From Bacteroidales bacterium H5 (GTDB lineage Bacteria; Bacteroidota; Bacteroidia; Bacteroidales; Muribaculaceae): a stretch of 52,813 bases of DNA. Made by a program: the position numbers and the translations under genes. Shown here in pieces: positions 1 to 8,674 of the stretch (position 1 is the stretch's first letter; every line of letters starts with the position of its first letter). Below the pieces are notes generated by a model, which saw only the letters and a program-made list of their open reading frames with translations, did no database searches and was not told the origin of the DNA. Where the stretch lies: positions 58,484 through 111,296 of the forward strand of contig DAAQ01000019.1 in assembly GCA_001701225.1 (NCBI GenBank), written 5' to 3'.

Positions 1-2
1 AC

Positions 3-653
3 GGCGAGGAGACCGAGCGCACGCGCCGCGTCAACCCCGGCATGCACATCCCCGAGGCGGCTACCGCCGTCCACGGCATATCCGACGAGGATGTGGCTAA
101 CGAACCTATGTTCAGGCAGATAGCGCGCTCGCTTGCCAATGAGCTGACGGGCTGTGACCTGGCCGGATTCAACTCAAACCGCTTTGATATCCCGATGCTC
201 GACCAGGAATTCCAGCGCGCCGGGGTCAAGTTTGATTTCTCAAAGACCCGTTTTGTCGACGTCCAGACCATCTTCCACAAGAAGGAGCAGCGCACACTCT
301 CGGCCGCCTACCGTTTTTATTGCGGCAAGGAGCTCGAGGGCGCACACTCGGCCAACGCCGATACGCGCGCCACACTTGAGGTGCTCAAGGCCCAGATAGA
401 ACGCTATGAAGACCTCCCCAACGACATCGAGGGCCTGAGCGAGTTCTCGCGTCAGAACCGCAACGTCGATTTCATGGGGCGCCTCATATATAATGACAAG
501 AATCAGGAGGTGGTCAATTTCGGCAAATACAAAGGCATGATCGCCGAAGAGGTCTTGCGCAAGGATCCCAGCTATTTCGACTGGATAATGAAGGGTGATT
601 TCGCGCAGAACACCAAGGACTGCTTCACACGCATAAAACTCCGTATGCGATGA
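3..653 (+). CDS. DEDDh-family 3'-5' exonuclease, 5' end outside window
   Basis: This open frame enters from the left edge, so the start codon and first catalytic motif (DxE) are not visible. The remaining Exo II segment (GFNSNRFDIPML) and Exo III segment (HSANADTRAT, with the H and D of the DEDDh active site) identify an RNase T/DNA polymerase III epsilon-like proofreading exonuclease fold. After the nuclease domain, the last 45 or so residues carry an NFGKYKGM motif typical of a small DUF3820-like C-terminal domain, an arrangement recalled from Bacteroidota epsilon-like proteins. The stop overlaps the coaBC start as ATGA, so the two are probably translationally coupled. Whether it serves the replicative polymerase or repair cannot be decided here. 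Confidence 0.85.
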   Translation, partial: GEETERTRRVNPGMHIPEAATAVHGISDEDVANEPMFRQIARSLANELTGCDLAGFNSNRFDIPMLDQEFQRAGVKFDFSKTRFVDVQTIFHKKEQRTLSAAYRFYCGKELEGAHSANADTRATLEVLKAQIERYEDLPNDIEGLSEFSRQNRNVDFMGRLIYNDKNQEVVNFGKYKGMIAEEVLRKDPSYFDWIMKGDFAQNTKDCFTRIKLRMR

Positions 654-1873
654 GCGCGCTTGCCGGAAAACATATCATACTCGGCATCTGCGGCGGCATC
701 GCGGCATATAAGAGTGTATCTCTTTTGCGCCTGCTCGTCAAGGCCGGGGCTGAGGTGCAGGTGGTCATCACCCCTGCCGGGAAGGAGTTCATCACCCCCG
801 TGACACTCTCGGCGCTGAGTCAGAAGCCCGTTGTCAGCGAATTCTTCACGGCCAATACGGGCGAGTGGCACTCGCATGTAGATCTCGGCCTCTGGGCAGA
901 CTGCATGGTCATTGCCCCTGCCACGGCCTCAACGATAGGGAAGATGGCTCACGGCATTGCCGACAACATGCTTGTCACCACCTACCTGTCGGCCAAGTCG
1001 CAGGTGTTCGTGGCTCCGGCCATGGACCTTGACATGATGGCCCATCCCTCCACACAGGCCAATCTCAACCTGCTGCGCAGCTACGGCAACATCATCATCG
1101 AGCCGGAGAGCGGCTTCCTGGCCAGCGGACTCATAGGCAAAGGGCGCATGGAGGAACCCGAGAAGATAGCCGCGACGCTCGAACGCTATTTCGCTGCGGG
1201 GCAGTCGCTCTCTGGCAAGAAGGTGCTCATCACCGCCGGGCCGACATACGAGCGCATAGACCCCGTGAGATTCATAGGCAATTTCTCGTCAGGCAAGATG
1301 GGATTCGCGCTTGCCGAGCAGTGTGCCGCAAGAGGCGCCGATGTCACTCTTGTGACAGGCCCCGTGAGCCTCAAGACGGACAACCCTCATATCCGCAGGA
1401 TTGACGTGGAGAGCGCTCGGCAGATGCTCTCCGCGTGCGAGGAGGTTTTCCCCACGGCAGATATAGCCATAATGTGTGCCGCTGTCGCCGACTATGCCCC
1501 CGCCGAACCCGCAGACCATAAGATAAAGCGCGAGCATACGGAGGTCCCTGTATTAAAGCTTGTCAAGAACCCCGACATAGCAGCCACCCTCGGAGCCATG
1601 AAGAGGGAAGGGCAGATGCTTGTAGGATTTGCCCTCGAGACAGACAACGGCCCCGCCAACGCCCGCGAGAAACTTGTGCGCAAGAACCTCGACATGATTG
1701 TGCTCAATTCGGCCGTCACACCCGGCACCGGATTCGGCACGGATACCAACGCAGTCACCGTGATACGGCGCGACAGCAATGCCGCACCGATGGAGCTGGC
1801 ACTGAAATCAAAATACGAGATAGCCGGCGAGATAGCCGACATCATAGCAACTGAAACACATAACGCCGACTGA
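650..1873 (+). CDS. coaBC: Bifunctional phosphopantothenoylcysteine decarboxylase / phosphopantothenate-cysteine ligase
   Basis: The protein joins cysteine to 4'-phosphopantothenate (C-terminal CoaB) and decarboxylates the product to phosphopantetheine (N-terminal, FMN-dependent CoaC), two steps of coenzyme A synthesis. At 407 residues it matches the E. coli fusion. CoaC spans about 1-180 with CGGIAAYK near the N-terminus and the catalytic His at 76 (HVDLG). CoaB starts near 190 with TAGPTYERIDPVR and NFSSGKMG, followed by KLVKNPDI. Two positions differ from E. coli Dfp: the PAMN asparagine is Asp126 (PAMD), and the ACG cysteine before the GxGRM motif is Ser159 (LASG). From memory, both changes are shared by other Bacteroidota. 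The start overlaps the upstream stop by four bases. Confidence 0.96.
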   Translation: MSALAGKHIILGICGGIAAYKSVSLLRLLVKAGAEVQVVITPAGKEFITPVTLSALSQKPVVSEFFTANTGEWHSHVDLGLWADCMVIAPATASTIGKMAHGIADNMLVTTYLSAKSQVFVAPAMDLDMMAHPSTQANLNLLRSYGNIIIEPESGFLASGLIGKGRMEEPEKIAATLERYFAAGQSLSGKKVLITAGPTYERIDPVRFIGNFSSGKMGFALAEQCAARGADVTLVTGPVSLKTDNPHIRRIDVESARQMLSACEEVFPTADIAIMCAAVADYAPAEPADHKIKREHTEVPVLKLVKNPDIAATLGAMKREGQMLVGFALETDNGPANAREKLVRKNLDMIVLNSAVTPGTGFGTDTNAVTVIRRDSNAAPMELALKSKYEIAGEIADIIATETHNAD

Positions 1874-2794
1874 ATGACCAGACTACTGCTGACCATCATG
1901 CTTATCGCTCTCTCCCTTTTCGGCCCTGTGCTGTCTGCGCAGGAGCTGAACTGTCGCGTGGAGGTCAACACGTCGCAGCTCGAGGGCACCAATAAATCGG
2001 TGTTCGAGACGCTGCAGGGAGCCATCAACGAATATGTCAACACCACCCGCTGGACAAACGCCCAGTTCTCGCCGAACGAGAGGATAGAGTGTACGCTCTT
2101 CTTCAACATAACGAAATATGACGAGGCTGAGGGACGTATGGAAGGCACCCTCCAGGTGCAGGCTATCCGTCCTGTCTACAACTCGTCCTACACGACCACG
2201 CTGCTCAATTTCCGCGATACGAACGTGAATTTCACATACACGGAGAACGAGCCTCTGGTCTATAACGAGATGAACATGGAGAGCCAGCTCACGGCCATCC
2301 TGAACTTTTACGTCTACCTGATTCTGGCCGTCGATTTCGACTCATTCTCACCCAAGGGGGGAGACCCGTATTTCGAGAGGCTCGCCATGATTGTGCAGCA
2401 GGCCCAGTCGTCGGGCGAGACCGGATGGAAACAGTTTGAGGACAACAAGAACCGCGCCGCCGTACTTAGCTCTTTCACCGACCCCTCGACACGTGCCATC
2501 CGCGACCTCTATTATCAGTATCACCTCCAGGGACTCGACCAGATGTCGGTGAGCCCTGACAAGGGACGCAAGACAATAGACACGTCGCTCGATATCCTCA
2601 CGGATATCTATAAGGTCGCGCCCATGTCTGTCGGACTCTCGATGTTCAAGGATGCGAAGCTCGACGAGCTTGTCAACATCTACTCCAAGGCCCCGCAGGA
2701 AGAACGGCAGCATGCGTATGACGTCCTCTCGCCCCTCTATCCCACGGATCAGGAGCGCATAGACAAGATCAAGCGCGGTGACGAAACACGATAA
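1874..2794 (+). CDS. DUF4835 / PorD-family periplasmic protein
   Basis: A 306-residue protein with a cleavable signal peptide (hydrophobic residues about 4-20, likely cut after LSAQ). The mature start, ELNCRVEVNTSQLEG, and the following NERIECTLFFNI segment are typical of DUF4835, the family that contains PorD, linked to the type IX secretion system in Porphyromonas and Flavobacterium. Family membership is seen in the sequence. A secretion role here is inference, since no other T9SS gene lies in the window. The start codon directly follows the coaBC stop with no spacer, and recN follows after 22 bp, so it is co-transcribed with core metabolic and repair genes, a neighbourhood that I recall as conserved across the phylum. 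Confidence 0.85.
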   Translation: MTRLLLTIMLIALSLFGPVLSAQELNCRVEVNTSQLEGTNKSVFETLQGAINEYVNTTRWTNAQFSPNERIECTLFFNITKYDEAEGRMEGTLQVQAIRPVYNSSYTTTLLNFRDTNVNFTYTENEPLVYNEMNMESQLTAILNFYVYLILAVDFDSFSPKGGDPYFERLAMIVQQAQSSGETGWKQFEDNKNRAAVLSSFTDPSTRAIRDLYYQYHLQGLDQMSVSPDKGRKTIDTSLDILTDIYKVAPMSVGLSMFKDAKLDELVNIYSKAPQEERQHAYDVLSPLYPTDQERIDKIKRGDETR

Positions 2795-2816
2795 CCCATA
2801 ACAATACCACAAGACA

Positions 2817-4478
2817 GTGCTCGAAACTCTCCACATATCAAACTACGCTCTCATAGACACCATAGACATAGCGTTTCACCCCGGGTTCAATGTAATCACG
2901 GGCGAGACAGGCGCAGGCAAGTCAATCATACTCGGAGCCCTCTCGCTGCTTCTCGGCGCGAGGGCCGACAGCCGTGTCGTGTCAGACCCTTCGGCCAAGA
3001 GTGTCATCGAGGCTGTCTTTACCGTCAGCGATTATCCCGGCCTTAAGGAGTATTGCGAGGAGGCCGACATCGAGTGGGATGACGACCGCTGCATATTGCG
3101 TCGCGAGGTGTCGCCTTCGGGACGTTCGAGAGCGTTTGTCAACGATTCTCCCGTGCCGCTCTCCAAACTCCAGTCTGTGGCCGTGCGCCTCATTGACATA
3201 CATTCGCAGCATCAGAACCAGCTTCTGTCAAGCCCCGATTTCCAGCTCAGGGTCATTGATGTCCTTGCCGGAAACGAGCCCAAGCTGCGCGAATACACCA
3301 CACGCTACAATACACTGCGCGATGCCATCAGGCGACTCAAGGCCGTGAGGGCACAGATAGAGCGCAACCGCGAGGACGAGGAATACACCCGCTTCCAACT
3401 CGAGCAGCTTGACGAGCTTGCCCTGCAGCCCGGAGAACAGGCTTCCCTCGAGGCCGAGCGCGACGTGCTGCTCAACCTCTCGTCTATCAAGGAGACCCTG
3501 TCGCGTGCCGGGAACGCACTTTCGCTCGGAGTGCCTAACGCGCTCGAGATGATAGGGGAGGCCATAGACAGCTGCGACAGCCTCGACAGCGTGCTTGACC
3601 CGGCCGATGACATCCCCGCACGCCTCAGCTCCGCGAAAATCGAGATTGCAGACATCGCCTCGACTCTCGAGGGCCTCTATGAGAACCTGCAGGCCGACCC
3701 GGCACGTCTCGAATATGTCGAAGACAGGCTCAACACCATATACAGCCTCTGTCACAAACATCATATCGACGACAGCGACAAGCTGATAGAGTTGCGCGAC
3801 ACACTGCGCGACAGGCTGCGCGAGCTCGACAACAGCGACGACGTGCTCGCCGCTCTCGAGCGTGAGGCCCGCAGGGCAAAGGCACTTGCCAAGGAGACAG
3901 CCACCGAAATATCGGAAGCCCGCAAACAGGAGGCCCTGAGATTCGCCGAGACACTGCGCGAGACAGCGGTGCCTCTGGGGATGAAGAACCTCCAGGTCGA
4001 GATACAGGTGCTACCCGCCGACATGTGCGCCACGGGCATAGATTCGGTCAATTTCATGGCTGCATTCAACAAGAACCAGCCTCTCATGCCCGTTGGTTCT
4101 TCGGCTTCCGGCGGTGAGATTTCGCGCCTCATGCTCTCCATCAAGGCCATCATCGCTTCGCGGATGCAGTTGCCCTCAATCATATTTGACGAGGTTGACA
4201 CCGGTGTATCTGGAGATGTGGCAAACCGCATGGGACAGATGATGCGTTCAATCTCCTCGACAATACAGGTCACGGCCATCACACATCTTCCGCAGGTGGC
4301 TGCCAAGGGAGACAGCCACTACCGCGTGTTCAAGGAGGACGACGAGCACTCGACCCACACCCGTATCCGCGAGCTCGACAAGACCGAGCGCGTCAATGCC
4401 ATCGCAGCGATGCTCGGGGGTGCGGAGATAGACAACGCCGCCATAAAGGCAGCCAAATCATTGCTAAACAACAGATAG
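2817..4478 (+). CDS. recN: DNA repair protein RecN
   Basis: RecN is an SMC-like ATPase that acts at double-strand breaks during recombinational repair. The 553 residues equal the E. coli length. The N-terminus has Walker A GETGAGKS (about 33-40), residues 160-375 form the coiled-coil arm, and the C-terminal half carries the signature SSASGGEISRLML and Walker B IIFDEVDTGVSG, then ITHLPQVAA. The start is GTG, chosen because the encoded MLETLHISNYALI is the standard RecN N-terminus and no suitable ATG lies nearby. It follows the PorD-like gene by 22 bp and precedes rlmB by 7 bp, so an operon is likely. No SOS-box-like element was noticed upstream. Confidence 0.96.
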   Translation: MLETLHISNYALIDTIDIAFHPGFNVITGETGAGKSIILGALSLLLGARADSRVVSDPSAKSVIEAVFTVSDYPGLKEYCEEADIEWDDDRCILRREVSPSGRSRAFVNDSPVPLSKLQSVAVRLIDIHSQHQNQLLSSPDFQLRVIDVLAGNEPKLREYTTRYNTLRDAIRRLKAVRAQIERNREDEEYTRFQLEQLDELALQPGEQASLEAERDVLLNLSSIKETLSRAGNALSLGVPNALEMIGEAIDSCDSLDSVLDPADDIPARLSSAKIEIADIASTLEGLYENLQADPARLEYVEDRLNTIYSLCHKHHIDDSDKLIELRDTLRDRLRELDNSDDVLAALEREARRAKALAKETATEISEARKQEALRFAETLRETAVPLGMKNLQVEIQVLPADMCATGIDSVNFMAAFNKNQPLMPVGSSASGGEISRLMLSIKAIIASRMQLPSIIFDEVDTGVSGDVANRMGQMMRSISSTIQVTAITHLPQVAAKGDSHYRVFKEDDEHSTHTRIRELDKTERVNAIAAMLGGAEIDNAAIKAAKSLLNNR

Positions 4479-4485
4479 AAACATA

Positions 4486-5241
4486 ATGGAACGTTCCGAC
4501 TATATTTATGGCATTCGTGCCGTCATGGAGGCTCTTGAGGCCGGGCAGAATGTAGACAAGATTTTCATGTCCAAAGACCTTCAGGGAGATCTCGCTGCAC
4601 AGCTCGCACGGCTTGCTCACAAGATGAGGGTCGTTATACAGAGAGTACCTGTCGAGCGTATCAACCGCATCACGCGCAAGAACCATCAGGGACTTCTTGC
4701 CATGATGTCTGCGGTGACATACCATCGTCTCGACCACCTTGTCCCCGAACTGTACGAAGCAGGCATATTGCCGTTCATCGTCATGCTCGACGGCATTACC
4801 GACGTGCGCAATTTCGGTGCCATAGCCCGTACATGCGAGTGCGCCGGAGTGGATGCCATAGTCATTCCCGACCATGGCAGCGTGTCGGTCGGAGGCGATG
4901 CTGTCAAGACCTCGGCCGGAGCCCTCCTGCATATCCCCGTATGCAAGGTGTCTTCAATCGCATGGGCCGCAAAATTCCTTCGCGAAAACGGATATGCCGT
5001 CATGGCCGTGTCCGAGAAGGCCGATTTCCCTTACACACAGGCCAACTGCACGGATCCCGTCGCCATCATAATGGGAGCGGAGGACACAGGTATCTCACCC
5101 GAGGCCATGAAGGAGACCACCGCCAAGGTCAGCATACCCATGTTCGGCAACATCGGCTCGCTCAACGTCTCTGTAGCGGCCGGAGTAATGATATACGAGG
5201 TCGTGCGTCAGCGCCTTGCGGCAGACCTCGAGGTAATATGA
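4486..5241 (+). CDS. rlmB: 23S rRNA 2'-O-ribose methyltransferase of the TrmH/RlmB SPOUT family
   Basis: A 251-residue SAM-dependent ribose methyltransferase of the SPOUT class. The N-terminal substrate-binding domain (YIYGIRAVMEALE) is followed by the SPOUT core with motif 1 (DGITDVRNFGAIARTC), motif 2 (IIMGAEDTGIS) and motif 3 (NIGSLNVSVAAGVMIYE), which forms the trefoil-knot SAM pocket. RlmB methylates G2251 of E. coli 23S rRNA; that exact target is inferred from length and domain layout, and another TrmH paralogue is possible. It sits 7 bp after recN and ends the first operon; the 85 bp to the next gene contain no clear terminator. Confidence 0.88.
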   Translation: MERSDYIYGIRAVMEALEAGQNVDKIFMSKDLQGDLAAQLARLAHKMRVVIQRVPVERINRITRKNHQGLLAMMSAVTYHRLDHLVPELYEAGILPFIVMLDGITDVRNFGAIARTCECAGVDAIVIPDHGSVSVGGDAVKTSAGALLHIPVCKVSSIAWAAKFLRENGYAVMAVSEKADFPYTQANCTDPVAIIMGAEDTGISPEAMKETTAKVSIPMFGNIGSLNVSVAAGVMIYEVVRQRLAADLEVI

Positions 5242-5326
5242 TACGACACACTCCTCACGACAATACATCACACACAGGAAAACAATCAACATTCAATAAC
5301 CAATCAACACACAATTCTTTTAACCT

Positions 5327-7072
5327 ATGAAGCATTACTTGCTCTATGCTGCAGGATTAATCGCGGCCGCCTCGGTGACCTCGTGTGTCGACGACAAGTA
5401 TGACCTGTCTGACATCGACACGACTGCAAGAATCCAGGTTGATAACCTCACAATCCCCGTCAATGTAGACGCCATCACTTTGAGCAGTCTTCTTGATCTC
5501 GATCCCAATGACCCCGATGCAAAGGTCAAGGAGGTCAACGGCATCTATGCCGTCGTCGAGAATGGAGATTTCCATTCGGAGATGGTACATATCAACCAGA
5601 TCAACGCCAACGGTGTGGCAGGCGACCCGAAATCCAACACAATCAGCACAGGCCTCTCAGGGAGCATCCGTCCTGAGATAGATCTGGAGATTCCTTTCAG
5701 TTCATCGTCTGTGGATTTCAAATTTGAATCATCTACAGTACCGGCCGAAATCCGCGAGATAGGACGCGTCGACGGAGCTTTCTCGCTCAAGCTCACACTC
5801 GACCTTCCTGCTCTTAAGAACGTGACAAAGCGCGTATGGCTCGAGGATGCGGTCATCTCGCTCCCCAAGGGTCTCGTCGGAACACCCAATGCGGGTACTT
5901 ACGACCCCGAGAAGGGTACAATCTCGTTACCATCGGTAGAGATTAAGAACGGTCGCCTCGAGGTGGTACTCAATTGTACCGCCATCAATTTTGCACAGAC
6001 CGGCGCCACATTCACCCCAAACGCCTCGGCAGACGGCAAGGGCTATCTAAACCTGAATGGAGAGATGTCTATCCAGAGCGCCAAGCTCGTCATACGCAAG
6101 GATGACGTGACAGGCAACCTCCCCGGCTCGTTCACCGTGACATCGGCAATCGGCGTCAGCAACATCACCGTGACAGGATTCACAGGCCGCATCTGCTATG
6201 ACATCGAGAATGTCAATATCGACCCCGTGACCCTCAATGACCTGCCCGACATTCTGGCTCAGGAAGATACCCGTATCAGCCTCGTAAATCCTCAGATATA
6301 TCTCGCAGTCACCAATCCGCTCCACGACTACGCCCTCAAAGCCCGTACAGGCATGAGCATCAAGTCGGTCTTCTCTCCCGAACAGGGTACACCAGACCGT
6401 ACGGTCAAGCTTGACGCCCCCGGCTATTTCGAGGTCTCGTCAGCGGCACAGAGCTCGTATGTACTGTCTCCCACCAAGCCCGAGACATATTACGAGGGCT
6501 ATGCCAACGCCACACATGTCCCCTTCAGCGGCCTCTCGACTATCCTCGAGGGTAACGGTCTGCCCAAGTCGCTCAATATCTCGCTGGACAATCCGACGGT
6601 CTTTGACCAGCCTGTCGAGAACCTTCCTCTGGGGCGTGACCTCGGAGCTGTCAGCGGCAAATATCAGTTCTATGCACCTCTCGCCCTTGGCGCAGGCTCA
6701 CAGGTGACCTATACAGATACTCAGGACGGTTGGAACGACGAGGATGTCGACGCCATCACTATTGAGAACCTTGAGGTCACCACCACTGTCAGCTCAAATG
6801 TACCCTTCTCACTCAAGTTGACTGGTTATCCCATCGACATCCACGGCAACCGCATCAACAACGTGTCTATCGACGGCGCAGACATTCCCGCCAACGCCGA
6901 TAATCAGGCTGTCACCATCAGGATATCGGGTGCAATCACACATCTCGACGGAATAGTGTTCACAGCCGTAGGCAATGTTCCCTCCAATGCACAGGCCCTG
7001 GCTCCCCAGCAGTCCATCATCTGCCGTGACATCCGCGCCACCGTATCGGGCTACTATGAGAAAGAACTTTAA
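5327..7072 (+). CDS. Large, probably surface-exposed lipoprotein of unknown function
   Basis: I do not recognise a characterised family. The N-terminus has a lipoprotein signal ending in SVTSC, with Cys20 the acylated residue. The residues after it (VDDKYD) are acidic, resembling the lipoprotein export signal of Bacteroidota that sends lipoproteins to the cell surface, so surface display is inferred. The 560-residue mature part is almost all beta-strand by pattern (alternating hydrophobic residues, repeated short turns with DN or PG), with few cysteines and no catalytic motif. A periodic IPVNVDAITL-like theme suggests several stacked beta domains. It precedes a DUF5723 outer-membrane protein by 25 bp and a terminator follows that gene, so the two form one transcription unit and may work as a pair. 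Confidence 0.75.
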   Translation: MKHYLLYAAGLIAAASVTSCVDDKYDLSDIDTTARIQVDNLTIPVNVDAITLSSLLDLDPNDPDAKVKEVNGIYAVVENGDFHSEMVHINQINANGVAGDPKSNTISTGLSGSIRPEIDLEIPFSSSSVDFKFESSTVPAEIREIGRVDGAFSLKLTLDLPALKNVTKRVWLEDAVISLPKGLVGTPNAGTYDPEKGTISLPSVEIKNGRLEVVLNCTAINFAQTGATFTPNASADGKGYLNLNGEMSIQSAKLVIRKDDVTGNLPGSFTVTSAIGVSNITVTGFTGRICYDIENVNIDPVTLNDLPDILAQEDTRISLVNPQIYLAVTNPLHDYALKARTGMSIKSVFSPEQGTPDRTVKLDAPGYFEVSSAAQSSYVLSPTKPETYYEGYANATHVPFSGLSTILEGNGLPKSLNISLDNPTVFDQPVENLPLGRDLGAVSGKYQFYAPLALGAGSQVTYTDTQDGWNDEDVDAITIENLEVTTTVSSNVPFSLKLTGYPIDIHGNRINNVSIDGADIPANADNQAVTIRISGAITHLDGIVFTAVGNVPSNAQALAPQQSIICRDIRATVSGYYEKEL

Positions 7073-7097
7073 TCTAATCTGACACAGACCATCAATC

Positions 7098-8474
7098 ATG
7101 TTTCACAATATAAAGAAAGCAGCGGCACTCTCGCTCGCAGCATTCGCAACATTCACCGCCCAGGCACAGGACAACCAGTCGGGTTATTTTGTCGAGGACT
7201 ATACCTACAGGTTCCTGATGAACCCTGCCATGGGCAATTCCAAGAACTTTGTCGCAATACCCGCCCTCGGTAACCTCGGATTCGGAATCCATGGCAACCT
7301 CGGCGTTAGCGACGTGATCTACAATGTGGACGGCCGCACAACGACATTCCTCAACCCCGGCGTATCGGCAGAGGAGGTAATGGGCAACCTCAGCGATGTA
7401 AACAAGATTGGCGCAAATGTCCGCGTCAACATCCTCTCGGCCGGCTTCAAGGCATTCGGAGGTTATAACACCATCAACCTCGCAGCACGCGCGTCTGTCA
7501 ATGCACATCTTCCCAAGAGCATATTCTCCTTCCTCAAGGAGGGTGTCTCCAACCAGATGTACGACATCAAGGACCTGCGTGCCAACGCAATCGGATACGG
7601 CGAGCTCTCACTTGGCCATAGCCGCGACATCACGGACGAGATACGTGTGGGTGCCAACCTCAAGTTCCTTGTCGGAGTCGCCGCGATTGACGCCACTCTT
7701 GACAAGGCCGAACTCGACCTTGACAGGAATTCCTGGAATGTGAGCACAAATGCCCGCATCCATACCTCGATCAAGGGAATGTACTATAAGCTCGACCGCA
7801 ACGAGCATACAGGTCTTGACTATGTGAGCGGTCTTGACGGTGATTTCTCTGCCCCCAACGGATTCGGTATGGCTGTCGACCTCGGTGCGACTTATACTCC
7901 AAAGGCTCTTAAAGACTGGCAGTTCTCGCTGGCTCTGACCGATCTCGGTTTCATCAACTGGAGCAATGACCTGCTTGCCACCACTAACGGAGACAAGACC
8001 TTCCGCACAGACGCCTACACGTTCAATCCCGATGATGACGCCACAAACTCGTTCTCGTCCGAATGGAAGCGCATGCGCAACTCGCTCGAGGAGCTCTATC
8101 AGCTTGAGACAGACGGCAATGTGGGTTCGCGCTCGCAGGCACTCAACGCTACACTTCATATCGGTGCCCTCTATACCCTTCCCGTCTATCGCAAGGCTAC
8201 CTTCGGTATCCTCAACACTACCCGCATTGCAGGGACATATAGCTGGACCGATTTCCGTGTCTCGGCCAATGTGGCACCCGTCAAGGTTCTCTCACTGGGC
8301 ATCAATGGCTCGTTCGGCACAATGGGCTGCGGTTTCGGCTGGCTCGTCAACCTGCACTGCCCGGGCTTCAACATGTTCCTGGCACAGGACCATACATTCA
8401 GCAAACTGGCCAAGCAGGGTGTGCCCCTGCAGCCTCAGGCATCTGCCTCGCTGGGTATGAACATTCTCTTCTGA
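7098..8474 (+). CDS. DUF5723-family outer-membrane protein
   Basis: A 458-residue exported protein with a signal peptide (hydrophobic residues about 8-19, cleavage after AQAQ). The mature protein opens with YFVEDYTYRFLMNPAM and has many short amphipathic strands ending in aromatic residues, the pattern of an outer-membrane beta-barrel. The asparagine- and glycine-rich start fits DUF5723, a Bacteroidota family related by description to PorV/FadL-like barrels. It finishes with LGMNILF, a plausible C-terminal strand with a terminal Phe. Function is unknown. It follows the lipoprotein gene by 25 bp and is closed by a strong terminator 23 bp downstream, making a two-gene operon. Confidence 0.78.
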   Translation: MFHNIKKAAALSLAAFATFTAQAQDNQSGYFVEDYTYRFLMNPAMGNSKNFVAIPALGNLGFGIHGNLGVSDVIYNVDGRTTTFLNPGVSAEEVMGNLSDVNKIGANVRVNILSAGFKAFGGYNTINLAARASVNAHLPKSIFSFLKEGVSNQMYDIKDLRANAIGYGELSLGHSRDITDEIRVGANLKFLVGVAAIDATLDKAELDLDRNSWNVSTNARIHTSIKGMYYKLDRNEHTGLDYVSGLDGDFSAPNGFGMAVDLGATYTPKALKDWQFSLALTDLGFINWSNDLLATTNGDKTFRTDAYTFNPDDDATNSFSSEWKRMRNSLEELYQLETDGNVGSRSQALNATLHIGALYTLPVYRKATFGILNTTRIAGTYSWTDFRVSANVAPVKVLSLGINGSFGTMGCGFGWLVNLHCPGFNMFLAQDHTFSKLAKQGVPLQPQASASLGMNILF

Positions 8475-8496
8475 CATCAATAGAATCCTCTTGATG

Positions 8497-8530
8497 ACGG
8501 GTCGGTTCCTGAACGGAGCCGACCCGTTTT
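8497..8530 (+). terminator. Rho-independent terminator after the lipoprotein/DUF5723 pair
   Basis: A 13-bp stem pairs 8497-8509 with 8515-8527 (core ACGGGTCGG / CCGACCCGT, one G-U pair) around the five-base loop TGAAC and is followed by TTTT. It cleanly separates the lipoprotein/DUF5723 operon from the Bat operon. Confidence 0.9.
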
Positions 8531-8589
8531 CATTCAGTTAATTTTCGCTAACGTAAAGATAAAATAGATAAAATTAACACACTTTTTTC

Positions 8590-8619
8590 ACACTATGAGT
8601 GTTGTAATATATAACTTTG
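8590..8619 (+). promoter_or_regulatory. Bat operon promoter with overlapping palindrome
   Basis: The -7 element TAACTTTG (8612-8619) matches the Bacteroidota TAnnTTTG consensus and lies 55 bp before the moxR start. No TTTG is found at the expected -33 distance. Instead a perfect palindrome, ACACT-ATG-AGTGT (8590-8602), occupies the -33 to spacer region, as an operator or activator site might. A second weaker -7-like TAATTTTC lies near 8539. Confidence 0.6.
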
Positions 8620-8674
8620 TATATCATTTTAACGAAGACAGTATAAAAACACTACATATCTTTCAAGACTAACT

